Position numbers and translations under genes: made by a program
Part shown: piece by piece, positions 51,601-61,563 of the stretch
Position numbering within the stretch: the first letter of the stretch is position 1
How the letters are laid out: every line of letters starts with the position of its first letter
From: Homarus americanus
Lineage: Eukaryota > Arthropoda > Malacostraca > Decapoda > Nephropidae
Reading direction: 5' to 3'
Assembly: GCF_018991925.1 (NCBI RefSeq)
Contig: NW_024742338.1
Coordinates: forward strand, 4,561,594 to 4,625,593
Length of the DNA stretch: 64,000 nt
Notes under the pieces: generated by a model
Told to the model about the DNA's origin: nothing
Seen by the model: the letters and a program-made list of their open reading frames with translations, nothing else
Database searches by the model: none

Positions 51601-51784
51601 AAGTAACAAAAAATTACACTACAGAGGCAACTTTCACTATTTTTATACATTTATCTAGAAACTGCTGATATAAAAAAAAGCAATATTAAATGAGAATGAA
51701 ACTGAGACAGTATAGTACATACAAATTAATTTAAAAAGGCAAAAGAAAAGTAGCATCAATTTTAGAACCGAATTTCATTGTCTT
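48616..51784 (+). other. 3' UTR and intergenic sequence
   Basis: An AATAAA at 48896-48901 is the first good poly(A) signal after the stop at 48033. Beyond it I see no gene or repeat, only AT-rich sequence. Confidence 0.5.
48896..48901 (+). terminator. candidate polyadenylation signal of CEP170
   Basis: AATAAA about 860 bases past the stop of the acidic-tail last exon. Position only; no transcript end is visible. Confidence 0.35.
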
Positions 51785-52378
51785 TCAAATGTTCCTGCAG
51801 ATTTCGTCAGCTGTGCTGCAGTTATATGCAGCAGTACACACCAGCTTTGACTTCTTATATTTATTTTTGAACACTTGTGCACCATTTGGTGTACTTGCAG
51901 CTGATAAGCTCCATGTAGGAGTCTGGCACTGAAGGCAGGGACTTGAGAACAGGGACAATTTCAATTGAGCCATCTAATCTCCATCCCATCATCTCATGAG
52001 GGAGTAGCATGGGATACTTGTTAGTGTGCACGTTGTATGTGGAAAGACAGAGCATCACTTGTCGGTGGAAGGGTTTCTAAGGCGTGGGCTCGACCAAAAA
52101 GAAATGGAGTGAACCCTGTCCACTGATGTAGCTGAACACGGTTGATTTTGCAAATGAACTCTTTGGCATTGTGGACTACTTGCAAGTAATTGTAAGACAT
52201 TCTGATGCTCCTTGAAGACATTACAACAGGACTTTCTGGTGTGACCAGCCAAAAGGTCAAAAGGATGTAGTGTCAGAGCATGAAATGCAGGCAGTGTGCT
52301 AAACATACTATTATCAAGTTGAGCTGTAATGGTGTGGATTGGGAGGTAATTTCTGTTCTTGGATGTCCCAGACTTCAT
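51785..52378 (-). pseudogene. degenerate ORF with LPPTSDALxFHIxRAH motif
   Basis: On the minus strand, pieces in three frames read LPAFHALTLHPFDLLAGHTR, then ALETLPPTSDALSFHIQRAH, then MGWRLDGSIEIVPVLKSLPS and a Cys-rich tail (ISCKYTKWCTSVQK, KSKLVCTAAYNCSTADEICR). This order of AFHA-T...GH-KS, LPPTSDAL-FH, GW...PVL and a C-rich end matches a repeat-borne protein family common in animal genomes that I cannot name. Frames are broken, so it is a dead copy. Confidence 0.6.
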
Positions 52379-52639
52379 TCATACTTTCGGGCCCTGGTAG
52401 TGTGCGATCAATAATGAAAATATTAAAACAATTCTTGCAAAACATAAAAATTTTGCTCCAAGGGTACAACATTAACTTTGTGTACGATTATATTATCTGT
52501 CCTTTTACTGTACTGGGTTAATAAAGGTGAGGGTGGGAACAATACACTCACCTGTCATATTGGTGTAATAGTTTTCTACTGTCAATAAAATAATGTATTT
52601 CAATTTTAATGGAAGTGTGCATCCTAGAGTGTTGAGTTG

Positions 52640-53290
52640 TGGAACGATCTTCAAGAGTTAAGTGCTTCCCCATCTGGAGTACTGTCACCCCGTCTGGTCC
52701 CCAAGATAAACAAGGGACTGTCAGTTGATTGAAAATGTTCAAAGGAAGGCCACCAGACTGGTGCCTGCACTGCGGCACCTCGACTACCCTGCGAGATTGG
52801 AGCGCCTGAACTTGCCGATTATAATACAGACGGGCAAGGGGCGACCTAATTGAGGTGTACAGTATATAATTATTTCAGGGGGCACTACTCAGTCGAGTGT
52901 CCTTACTTGGAGCTGGCGGACGCTCGCCCCACAAGGGGTCACAGCTCAAGGTTGAAGAAGCCGCAGGTCCAGAAAACTGTGAAGACAAACTTTTTCGGAG
53001 TGAGAGTTGTGAACTCTTGGAACAATCTGCCAGAAAGTGTTGTGACGGCACCGAGTGTGAGCTCTTTCAAGACAAGACTTGACCAACACTGGAGCAGGTT
53101 CAGGTACATTCAGGAGTCAGTGCATGCCCAGTACTTGCCAACAATGCATAACAGAGACGTAACCGATCACCCAAGCAACTAACGAGCCGATCATTTGGTG
53201 AAGAGGATAAAAGAAAAAGAAAAGTAATCAGAGACGTGACCGATCGCCCAAGCGGCTAACGAGCCGATCAGTGGTGAAAAGGATAAAAGT
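52640..53290 (+). pseudogene. LINE 3' end (reverse transcriptase C-terminus)
   Basis: Frames with stops read PHLEYCHPVWSP, then QLIENVQRKATRLVPALRHL and LERLNLPII. The open stretch 52850-53182 follows with GHSSRLKKPQVQKTVKTNFF, then GVRVVNSWNNLPESVVTAPS and VSSFKTRLDQHW. This is the usual end of a CR1/Jockey-type LINE reverse transcriptase ORF. The 3' tail is present twice in tandem (AACGAGCCGATCA with its flanks near 53180 and 53257). It is 5'-truncated and inactive. Confidence 0.8.
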
Positions 53291-53387
53291 ATGCTTTACT
53301 GACTTAAAAATCCACAGCCGACATCGTCGCCCGGGTTCCTGCTATGCCCAAAAATATTTGAATAAAGTTTACTTCGGCATTCAATGC

Positions 53388-53412
53388 ATATATATATATA
53401 TATATATATATA
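53388..53412. repeat. (AT)n microsatellite
   Basis: Short AT array at the left side of the palindrome region. Confidence 0.85.
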
Positions 53413-53477
53413 TGCTGATAACCACAAGGAAAGAAGAAAACACGAAGTTCCCAAGCGCTTTCGTGTAATTCACTGTA
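53413..53477 (+). repeat. direct partial copy of the palindrome arm
   Basis: GCTGATAACCACAAGGAAAG through GCTTTCGTGTAATTCACTG repeats the start of the palindrome at 53495-53665 in direct orientation. Confidence 0.85.
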
Positions 53478-53494
53478 GTTGTGCGTGATCTAGG

Positions 53495-53661
53495 TATATG
53501 CTGATAACCACAAGGAAAGAAGAAAACACGAAGTTCCCAAGCGCTTTCGTGTAATTCACATCTTCAGGGGTGAGTACAATCTGTACTCACCCCTGAAGAT
53601 GTGAATTACACGAAAGCGCTTGGGAACTTCGTGTTTTCTTCTTTCCTTGTGGTTATCAGCA

Positions 53662-53665
<4 letters not shown>
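53495..53665. repeat. perfect palindrome, 84-bp arms, 3-bp spacer
   Basis: Left arm 53495-53578, spacer ATC at 53579-53581, right arm 53582-53665; I found no mismatch. It contains CTGAAGATGTGAATTACACG and AAAGCGCTTGGGAACTTCGT. (AT)n arrays flank it on both sides. The sequence looks like head-to-head ends of a Penelope-type element. Confidence 0.85.
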
Positions 53666-53841
<176 letters not shown>

Positions 53842-53847
53842 TTCATG

Positions 53848-54825
53848 TAAATCCACAATGAAAACGTGGATAAGATAAATCTTGATAAAATCACACGGGA
53901 AAATGGAAACAACGGAGTACCTTAGCTTTCGTCTTTATTCAAGACATCTTCAGAGGCAACTAGATTACATGGACAGAGAGAGGCTTAAATATACAGGGTG
54001 ACCTAAAAACATGAGGTCAGGTCATAATGATGACATCCACTAATCCCCACACCAACACAACCGTAGAGGAGCTTAAGAGGAGGGTGGTGACGTGACTAGA
54101 CAGGTCAGGTCAGAAAAAAGGGACCCACAAAATAACTGTCATACATCAAGATCAAAGGTTTTCAAAGCAGTTTTAACCTTGGGCCACTGACAAATAAATT
54201 TATGTAACATATTATCAGTTTTGAACTGACCATCACTAAGGTTTATTGATTTTAATTCCTTAATCAAACTAGCTTCAACCAGAAGTCTTTCTGTGACACA
54301 AGATGATTTGAATACTTCTAAGCTTTTTTCCAAGCAATGGGGTGATTATTATTCCTAACATGAACGAACAAGGCACTGCTTTCAGATGCAGTTCTGATAT
54401 TATACTTATGTTGTTTGATTCTGAGCTGCAGTGTTTTTCCTGTCTGACCTACATAATTACAATTACATTGGCTACATGGAATACAATAAACACTTCCATT
54501 TACATTCAAACTTGGGCTATTCCTTATTAACATATTGGTAATGGTTGAGTCATACTTGAAAACAACATTAATATTTAGAAGCTTGAGGGACCGAACTAAA
54601 GGGACAAATTCATCACGATAGGGCAGAGTCAAAATATTCTTAAGTGTAGGAACTTGTCTGGTTACAGAGGAATGAAAGGATTTTTTAGCCCTTTTAAAGC
54701 AACGATCAACAAACACAGAAGGGTACCCAAGTTTCTGTGCAATAGAACGAATGTGTTTAAGTTCGTCGTCAATAAATTCAGAGTCACAAATACGCAGACA
54801 TCTTAGGAACATAGCAGAAAAAACT
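53848..54825 (-). mobile_element. inverted partial copy of the Penelope-like element
   Basis: Reverse complement of the 3' part of the element at 56165-57115. It reads MFLRCLRICDSEFIDDELKH from 54812 downward, through the nuclease domain to the stop and 3' UTR. I noted about four substitutions and one 1-bp deletion (at 54331), which shifts the frame just after HPIAW. It carries about 40 bases more 3' UTR than the forward copy, ending in a hairpin (ATCCAC...GTGGAT) before (AT)n. The junction with the forward copy shares about 14 bases (AGCAGAAAAAACTT). Confidence 0.85.
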
Positions 54826-56854
54826 TCTTAGTGAAACTGACAAAGCCCAAAAAAGAAGGTTAAATGCCAAATTAAATGCTCTGTTTGACGAGAGTTACTG
54901 GACCATATTGAGTGATCCAAATTTGTTCATAAACTTATCATCTTATGATCTACAGACAAATGAGAAACTTGTTCTTGGTTTTGGTAGGAAGTTTTCTATC
55001 ACTCAACGGTGCGTTAATCCGCTTACTATTGCTAAAGGTTTAATCAACCTGGAAAAGATGAAGTCGTCTGATGTTACAAATGAAGATATTTCCATAGCTA
55101 AAGGTTGTATACATAGTGTTTTAAATAAGAAATTTGCTTCAAACATTCCAAAAAGATTTGAAACAGCCTTGATAAACTTGAAAAGAAATAAGAATATCCA
55201 TATTACCAAGGCTGATAAGTCTAATGCTATTGTTATCTTGGATAAAAGTGACTACAATGATAAGATGAATTCATTACTTAGTGATGAAAGCACGTATTGT
55301 GAGCTTACGAAAGATCCCCTGGAAAATATTAATAAGTTATCTAATTCCAAAATGAAGATGTTATTGAAAAAGAACCCCGATCTCACTAAACAGCTCTCTC
55401 AAATCAATCCCACTTTACCTTATATGTATGGATTGATCAAAACACACAAGCTTAATAATCCATTACGTCCTATCGTGAGTTCTGTGGGTTCTGTTACTTA
55501 CAAATTATCCAAGTGGCTGGTAAAGATGATATCCCCTCTTACAGGCCAAATATCTAATTCACATATACGCAATAGCAGTGATTTAATTGATAAACTCAAG
55601 AAACACAACGAACCTTGCGAATTAATAAGTTTTGATGTAAATTCACTGTTCACTAGAGTACCTGTGAAAGACTTACTTTCATTTCTTAAAGATAAATTAC
55701 AACTGCTAGATTTAACTATTGAACATGATACTTTCCTGAAATTGATAGAGTTATGCGTAACTGACAATGTGTTTAGTGCAAATGGGAAGTTCTACAAGCA
55801 AGTATTTGGCATGAGCATGGGTAATTGTCTTTCTGCTCCTCTAGCCTGTATTTATATGGAGTTCTTTGAGTCTAGATTACTCCCCAATGTAGTGGACTGT
55901 ATTCCTCCTTGGTATAGATATGTAGATGATGTTCTTTGTCTTTGGCCTAAAAACAGTGACCCTTTGGAATTTTTAGACAAGCTTAATAATATTGTCCCTA
56001 GTATCACATTCAAAATTGAAAGAGAAATAAGTGAATCCCTTCCATTTCTTGATATGCTTATCATGAGAAATGGCCAAAACTATAAATTTAAGGTATATAG
56101 AAAGCCCACACAGGTAGACAGTTTCATTCACTTTTTATCCAATCACCTTGAGTCTACCAAAATGTCAGTTTTTTCTGCTATGTTCCTACGATGTCTGCGT
56201 ATTTGTGACTCTGAATTTATTGACGACGAATTTAAACACATTCGTTCTATTGCACAGAAACTTGGGTACCCTTCTGTGTTTGTTGATCGTTGCTTTAAAA
56301 GGGCTAAAAAATCCTTTCATTCCTCTGTAACCAGACAAGTTCCTACACTTAAGAATATTTTGACTCTGCCCTATCGTGATGAATTTGTCCCTTTAGTTCG
56401 GTCCCTCAAGCTTCTAAATATTAATGTTGTTTTCAAGTATGACTCAACCATTACCAATATGTTAATAAGGAATAGCCCATGTTTGAATGTAAATGGAAGT
56501 GTTTATTGTATTCCATGTAGCCAATGTAATTGTAATTATGTAGGTCAGACAGGAAAAACACTGCAGCTCAGAATCAAACAACATAAGTATAATATCAGAA
56601 CTGCATCTGAAAGCAGTGCCTTGTTCGTTCATGTTAGGAATAATAATCACCCCATTGCTTGGGAAAAAAGCTTAGAAGTATTCAAATCATCTTGTGTCAC
56701 AGAAAGACTTCTGGTTGAAGCTAGTTTGATTAAGGAATTAAAATCAATAAACCTTAGTGATGGTCAGTTCAAAACTGATAATATGTTACATAAATTTATT
56801 TGTCAGTGGCCCAAGGTTAAAACTGCTTTGAAAACCTTTGATCTTGATGTATGA
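54815..56854 (+). CDS. Penelope-like element protein: reverse transcriptase plus GIY-YIG nuclease
   Basis: An open frame runs from 54815, at the junction with the inverted copy, to the TGA at 56852-56854, about 679 codons with no stop. There is no ATG at the left edge, so the N-terminus is missing and the frame is 5'-truncated. RT motifs in order are KADKSNAIVILDK, GLIKTHK, LRPIVSS, FDVNSLFTRVPV, SMGNCLSAPLACIYMEFFE and YVDD (catalytic Asp pair at 55925-55930). The C-terminal GIY-YIG nuclease has VYCIPCSQCNCNYVGQTGKT, an Arg in LQLRIKQHK and a later Glu in RLLVEASLI. From the family: Penelope elements prime reverse transcription from a nick and carry this nuclease. Nearly intact, so a recent insertion. 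Confidence 0.93.
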   Translation, partial: QKKLLSETDKAQKRRLNAKLNALFDESYWTILSDPNLFINLSSYDLQTNEKLVLGFGRKFSITQRCVNPLTIAKGLINLEKMKSSDVTNEDISIAKGCIHSVLNKKFASNIPKRFETALINLKRNKNIHITKADKSNAIVILDKSDYNDKMNSLLSDESTYCELTKDPLENINKLSNSKMKMLLKKNPDLTKQLSQINPTLPYMYGLIKTHKLNNPLRPIVSSVGSVTYKLSKWLVKMISPLTGQISNSHIRNSSDLIDKLKKHNEPCELISFDVNSLFTRVPVKDLLSFLKDKLQLLDLTIEHDTFLKLIELCVTDNVFSANGKFYKQVFGMSMGNCLSAPLACIYMEFFESRLLPNVVDCIPPWYRYVDDVLCLWPKNSDPLEFLDKLNNIVPSITFKIEREISESLPFLDMLIMRNGQNYKFKVYRKPTQVDSFIHFLSNHLESTKMSVFSAMFLRCLRICDSEFIDDEFKHIRSIAQKLGYPSVFVDRCFKRAKKSFHSSVTRQVPTLKNILTLPYRDEFVPLVRSLKLLNINVVFKYDSTITNMLIRNSPCLNVNGSVYCIPCSQCNCNYVGQTGKTLQLRIKQHKYNIRTASESSALFVHVRNNNHPIAWEKSLEVFKSSCVTERLLVEASLIKELKSINLSDGQFKTDNMLHKFICQWPKVKTALKTFDLDV

Positions 56855-57110
56855 CAGTTATTTTGTGGGTCCCTTTTTTCTGACCTGACCTGTCTAGTCA
56901 CGTCACCACCCTTCTCTTAAGCTCCTCTACGGTTGTGTTGGTGTGGGGATTAGTGGATGTCATCATTATGACCTGACCTCATGTTTTTAGGTCACCCTGT
57001 ATATTTAAGCCTCTCTCTGTCCATGTAATCTAGTTGCCTCTGAAGATGTCTTGAATAAAGACGAAAGCTAAGGTACTCCGTTGTTTCCATTTTCCCGTGT
57101 GATTTTATCA

Positions 57111-57115
<5 letters not shown>
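56855..57115 (+). mobile_element. Penelope-like element 3' UTR
   Basis: Follows the stop codon and ends at TTTTATCAAGATATAT in an (AT)n array. It includes CTCTGAAGATGTCTTGAATA then AAGACGAAAGCTAAGG at 57037-57073: a five-pair stem (GTCTT/AAGAC) between CTGAAGA and GAAA, which resembles a hammerhead core but has one extra U. An AATAAA overlaps the loop. Confidence 0.75.

Positions 57116-57172
<57 letters not shown>
57113..57172. repeat. (AT)n microsatellite
   Basis: About 29 AT units between the Penelope-like element and the LINE fragment. Confidence 0.95.
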
Positions 57173-57176
<4 letters not shown>

Positions 57177-57257
57177 CGAAGAGGAGAACCAGGGTCCTTC
57201 TCACATACAGTCTCAAATAGTGCAGTTTCTTCATCCCGTTGGGACATATGATACGCC

Positions 57258-57705
57258 TGTGGGGTTCAAGATGTTTGGTTCACACTCAGGATGGAATGGA
57301 GAAAGGAAACTCACAATGTGCTCTCTATATACATGTTGTATTGGATGTACAATGCAGCTTGGTGCTGGGAAGGCAGCATGGTTACAAGTGTGATGTAGAG
57401 AGAGCTGGTTGGTGAGGATGCTCAGAGAAGGACAGCTTGTGGGTCGCCATGCTCGCCGGCGGGGGAGAGGACCGCCAGGCAGCGGCGGAGGAGGTGGTGT
57501 TGCTGGCTGCAGCTGTACGTAGAAAGAGACAGGTCACCACGAGGTCAGGTCTTAAATAGCGGGGGTAGGCGTGGCTTAGTAGTTGACCCCCGCTCCGTGA
57601 TGTATGGCGGCGCTGGTTGACCCAGACCACGAGGCATACACTGGGGAATTGGTGGGGTCGACTACTCAGCGACAAACAGCGTTTGTAGGGGAGAATTCCA
57701 CTACA
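57258..57705 (-). mobile_element. solo LTR
   Basis: 448 bp, TGTGGGG...CCACTACA on the + strand, i.e. TGTAGTGG...CCCCACA on its own coding strand. It is flanked by the 4-bp duplication CGCC (57254-57257 and 57706-57709). It matches the LTRs at 59681 and 60858 along its length. Its TATA box is mutated (TATTTAAG at 57551-57558, minus strand). Confidence 0.9.
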
Positions 57706-57786
57706 CGCCTCCTTACCGTTGGTACGCCCCAGGTGCATCCCCTTACACTTCGTGACATTGAATCTTAGCAGCCATTTCTTCGACCA

Positions 57787-57928
57787 GGTTCCATGACAAA
57801 ACCCGAACGGGGTTGTCATTTATCAACACTTATCTAACCTAACCTAACCTAAGCAAAACATAAGTGTTTTATTTTATATTTTATATATGAGACTGGGGTT
57901 TTGTCCGTTGGGGTTTTATCCGGTCACC
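57787..57928. mobile_element. 142-bp MITE with 9-bp target duplication
   Basis: Flanked by CTTCGACCA at 57778-57786 and 57929-57937. The ends are inverted repeats (GGTTCCATGACAAAACCCGA at the left; GGTGACCGGATAAAACCCCA read inward from the right). The interior carries (AACCT)3, the complement of the arthropod telomere unit AGGTT. It sits inside a LINE reading frame. A 9-bp duplication would suit a Mutator-like transposase, which is an inference. Confidence 0.8.
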
Positions 57929-58035
57929 CTTCGACCACTCTTGGAGCCCACAGAGGTCCTTCTGCAGCTCTTCACAGTCTGCTTGGTTCTTTATTTCCCG
58001 AAATAACTTGGCGTCATCAGCAAACATTAGCTTCC

Positions 58036-59680
58036 ACTGTTAGATTGTCATTCACCCATAATTTGTCATGTTTTACAAATTTTGATAATTCGTGGCACTC
58101 TTATTAACACATAATAATAACACTCACCTACTGTATATATGGAAACGTTGTGAGCTTTTGTGCACTGTGCTGGACTGCTGGGGACAGCCACCAACTTCAC
58201 TGACTTAGGAGAGGGTGTGAATCAAGTTAGGTATCTACCTACCTTGGTGTGAATAATGTGATCAGGACTTGTCATTGCGTTGTGTAAACATGGTGTGTGT
58301 GTGTGTGTGTGTACAGCCCCTCGTTTACAGATGGCAGACCTGATGCTGCTCTTGGCGGGGCACTTGTGTGTGTTCTGTTTGGTATATTTTTAAAAGTGTG
58401 GCTTTTTAATTTTTGTTATTTTACATTTCTTTGTTGTTAGGAAAGAATAAGATATTATTCTTGTACTTAAAACAGATAATGTAAAATATTTGGAAATTAA
58501 ATAAAACGAGACCTTGTTTACCCTAAACACTATCCTAAATGAGTCCCTAGTTTAGGGTATTTTACCCTAAAATGAAAGCACTGAGTGTACTGTTTGACAA
58601 CCAATATTTCAAGCAAAAAGTCAGTGATCGATAATCATGCTAAGAGAAAAAGACACCAGCAAGTTATTAGACACCAAAACACCCAGAAGTGACTGATATA
58701 ACTTAGAACATTTCAAACACGGCGCAACTTAGAAATTACAGACTTGGCAACTCATATTGCACATCCTCTTTATTTCGTTACCATTTCATAAAGTATTACA
58801 AAATTTAACGAGGAAACGGGCAATAAGAGATCATTTTAAGATGATTACCCATGCATTTAATGCCTAATTACTTATGTTCGGCAATTTAGCATTTTTGGCA
58901 AGTCAACATTTTCCCGTCTGGAAAATCTGGTCACCTTTTAGTTATCATACAATATAAAAATAAGGTTAGCCATTATAGAAAATAAAAATGAGGTTAGTTG
59001 TCATAAATTACGTGGAAAATAAGCTTAATTATGATATAATATAAATAAATAAAGTTAGTTGTGATCAAATAAGACTAAAATAGCTGTGGCTCTCGTAACT
59101 GGCAGCTCACATCAACTCACAGCTGTTCCATCACAATAACTTGTCAACAAACCCTGTGTGTCAAGTAGGAACTATATCCATTGTTATTGCTCTCATGTCA
59201 TTATAGACTATCACATTTAAATTTGAAATACTCGTATGGTTAGATAATTAAGACGAGGGTAAGGCAAAAGCAGCAACGATAACGTCATGTGATTAACTTA
59301 ATAATGTGATAAAATAACAATGGTGTCTGGCTGGTTGTGGAGTTTTACAAGAGGATATTTGTCAGGCAATGCCGTCGAGCATTTTATCCACAGGAAAGCC
59401 TCTCATTAACAACCAGCAACTTTACATCCTTTTTGTTTATAAGATGAAAGAATTTAAGGTCCATTTAATGTACTGTAGTTATTTTGACAACATATACCCA
59501 GGTCATTGGTTAGTATATTACTTGTATTGTTAGTTATACTAAATTAAAGCATCATTTAGTTATGTTTTGACTCTTAGAAGGCTGATGTTAATTCATTAAA
59601 TATGCAGTATATCATGTTTGAAAATTTGTCTAATATGGAGGACTTCACAGCCACTTCCCCCATCTCGGTAACAGTAAGTT
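58036..59680. other. intergenic sequence
   Basis: AT-rich, with a short (GT)n near 58290. A possible splice donor, ACA|GTAAGT at 59674, ends a stretch that could be a non-coding first exon of TECPR2. Nothing else seen. Confidence 0.5.
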
Positions 59681-60128
59681 TGTGGGGTACGTTATGTTTG
59701 GGTTCCACACTCAGGATGGGATGGAGAAAGGAAACTCACAATGTGCTCTTTGTATACATGTTGTATTGGATGTACAATGCAGCTTGGTGCTGGGAAGGCA
59801 GCATGGTTACAAGTGTGATGTAGAGAGAGCTGGTTGGTGAGGGTGCTCAGAGAAGGACAGCTTGTGGGTCGCCATGCTCGCCAGCGGGAGTGAGGACCGC
59901 CAGGCAGGCGGAGGAGGAGGTGTTGCTTGCTGGTTGGTGTAGGTAGAAAGAGAGAGGTAGGTCACCACGAGGTCAGGTCTTATATAGCGGAGGTGGGCGT
60001 GGCTTAATAGTTGACCTCCGTCATGTGAGGCGGCGCAGGTTGACCTAGACCACGAGGCATACACTGGGGAATTCGCGGGGTCGGCTACTCAGCGACAAAC
60101 AGCGTTTGTAGGGGAGGTATCCACTACA
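59681..60128 (-). repeat. 3' LTR of the TRIM-like element
   Basis: Starts TGTGGGGTACG and ends ATCCACTACA on the + strand. The TATATAAG box is at 59979-59986 on the minus strand. Confidence 0.9.
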
Positions 60129-60857
60129 GTACTCCCCCTTCCCTCCAGGCGGTGTAGGAGACTTGTTGTCTGCAGGGTTGCATGGCACATGTGAGGCAGA
60201 ACGGGCGGTGCATGCCACATGTGAGCCATAGCGGCGAGGGCGTGGATGAGCCGGCCGCTAGAGGATACAACTGTCTAGATACACAATATCTGTGGGAGTA
60301 GAGAGGGAGAAAAAGGGTGTGTGGAGGCGATGAATGTTGCGCTTCCCTCACGGCAGGTACAGAGTCGTCAGATGCGCCTGCTGGGGTGTGTGGGTCTGGG
60401 TCAGGAGCAGGGGCTGCGTCAGCAGGAGCGGAGGAGAGTCCGTGACAGCAGCAGGGTGTATGACAGCAGCAGGGTGCAGGACAGTAGCAGGGAGTACCTG
60501 AGGGAGAAAAGAGGGGCGTGTGGGTCCGCACTCAGGCGCATGGGCCGCGTCGGGAGCAGGGGCTGCATCAGGAGGAGCGGCAGGGGGTACTGCTGGGCTG
60601 GGGGCGGCGTCTGAGGCAGGACGGGTGTGTTGGGGTCGGTAGGACGTGGTGCTTGGGGCAGGAAGAGGAGTGGCTGTCTGCTTAAGAGTAGCAGAGCTGC
60701 TCTAGGGTGTCTAACCTGCGGTGTAGAAACAGTAGCTGTAGAGCCGATGAGAGCTGCCTCTGTGTGGGTAAGCCAGTCTTCCATGTTGCTTGAAGACTGG
60801 GAGAGTAATCGGTTTCTCCTCCATCCTGTGTGAGTGCGTCACTCCGGGGTCACCATT
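60129..60857 (-). other. interior of the TRIM-like element
   Basis: GC-rich and repetitive (GACAGCAGCAGGGTG-like units at 60440-60490). Minus-strand frames at 60784-60419 and 60531-60124 are Pro/Leu-rich and resemble no known domain. It probably carries only packaging and priming signals. Confidence 0.6.
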
Positions 60858-61306
60858 TGTGGGGTACGTTATGTTTGGGTTCCACACTCAGGATGGGATG
60901 GAGAAAGGAAACTCACAATGTGCTCTTTGTATACATGTTGTATTGGATGTACAATGCAGCTTGGTGCTGGGAAGGCAGCATGGTTACAAGTGTGATGTAG
61001 AGAGAGCTGGTTAGTGAGGATGCTCAGAGGAGGACCAGCTTGTGGGTTGCCATGCTCGCCGGCGGGAGCGAGGACCGCCAGGCAGGTGGAGGAGGAGGTG
61101 TTGCTTGCTGGTTGGTGTAGGTAGAAAGAGAGAGGTAGGTCACCATGAGGTCAGGTCTTATATAGCGGAGGTAGGCGTGGCTTAATAGTTGACCTCCGCC
61201 ATGTAAGGCGGCGCTGGTTGACCCAGACCACGAGGCATACACTGGGGAATTCGCGGGGTCGGCTACTCAGCGACAAACAGTATTTGTAGGGGAGGAATCC
61301 ACTACA
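60858..61306 (-). repeat. 5' LTR of the TRIM-like element
   Basis: Same sequence as 59681-60128 with few changes. TATATAAG at 61157-61164 on the minus strand would drive transcription away from TECPR2. It ends 257 bp before the TECPR2 coding exon. Confidence 0.9.
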
Positions 61307-61563
61307 AGTTCACCCACGGCAAGTGTTAGCTTATTTTAGATTAAGGTTGGTTTGGTTAGGTTAGATTAGATTAGATTAACTTAACTTAACTTGAACTTTT
61401 AAATAAATACTTTTTAACACATTTGCCATAACTACGACAGTGTTCACTCTAAAACAGTGAAATTGATGCATTTTAAAATTCGTTTCTATGAAAAATCAGC
61501 TGCTGTGAAGTCGTAAATAATTACCGAAAATTTAAATTATAAGGTTACATTTACTTTTTTCAG

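Larger units (their letters stand above)
57173..58035 (-). pseudogene. LINE reverse-transcriptase fragment, minus strand, twice interrupted
   Basis: Read on the minus strand: KLMFADDAKLFREIKNQADC (FADD catalytic box near 58010-58021), then LQEWS, then a 142-bp insertion, then KKWLLRFNVTKCKGMHLGRT. A solo LTR follows, and then YHMSQRDEETALFETVCEKD before the (AT)n array. Removing both insertions with their target duplications restores one frame. CR1/Jockey-like. It lacks both ends. Confidence 0.85.
59681..61306 (-). mobile_element. miniature LTR retrotransposon (TRIM-like)
   Basis: Two 448-449 bp LTRs enclose a 729-bp interior, and the whole is flanked by AGTT (59677-59680 and 61307-61310). 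Minus orientation is shown by a purine tract (GGAGGGAAGGGGGAG, 60132-60146) just inside the 60128 LTR, a candidate primer-binding site (TGGTGACCCCGGAGTGACG, 60837-60855) just inside the other LTR, and TATATAAG in each LTR. The interior has no gag, protease or polymerase, so it needs an autonomous partner. The LTRs differ at only a few positions, so it is fairly young. Confidence 0.88.

Noticed and set aside
54908..54910. TTG as start of the Penelope-like protein
   Set aside because: The frame is open back to 54815 at the junction with the inverted copy; the TTG is internal and the true start is missing.
60124..60784. gag-like protein in the TRIM interior
   Set aside because: Minus frames are Pro/Leu-rich with no zinc knuckle, capsid or protease motif, and they overlap short GC-rich repeats.
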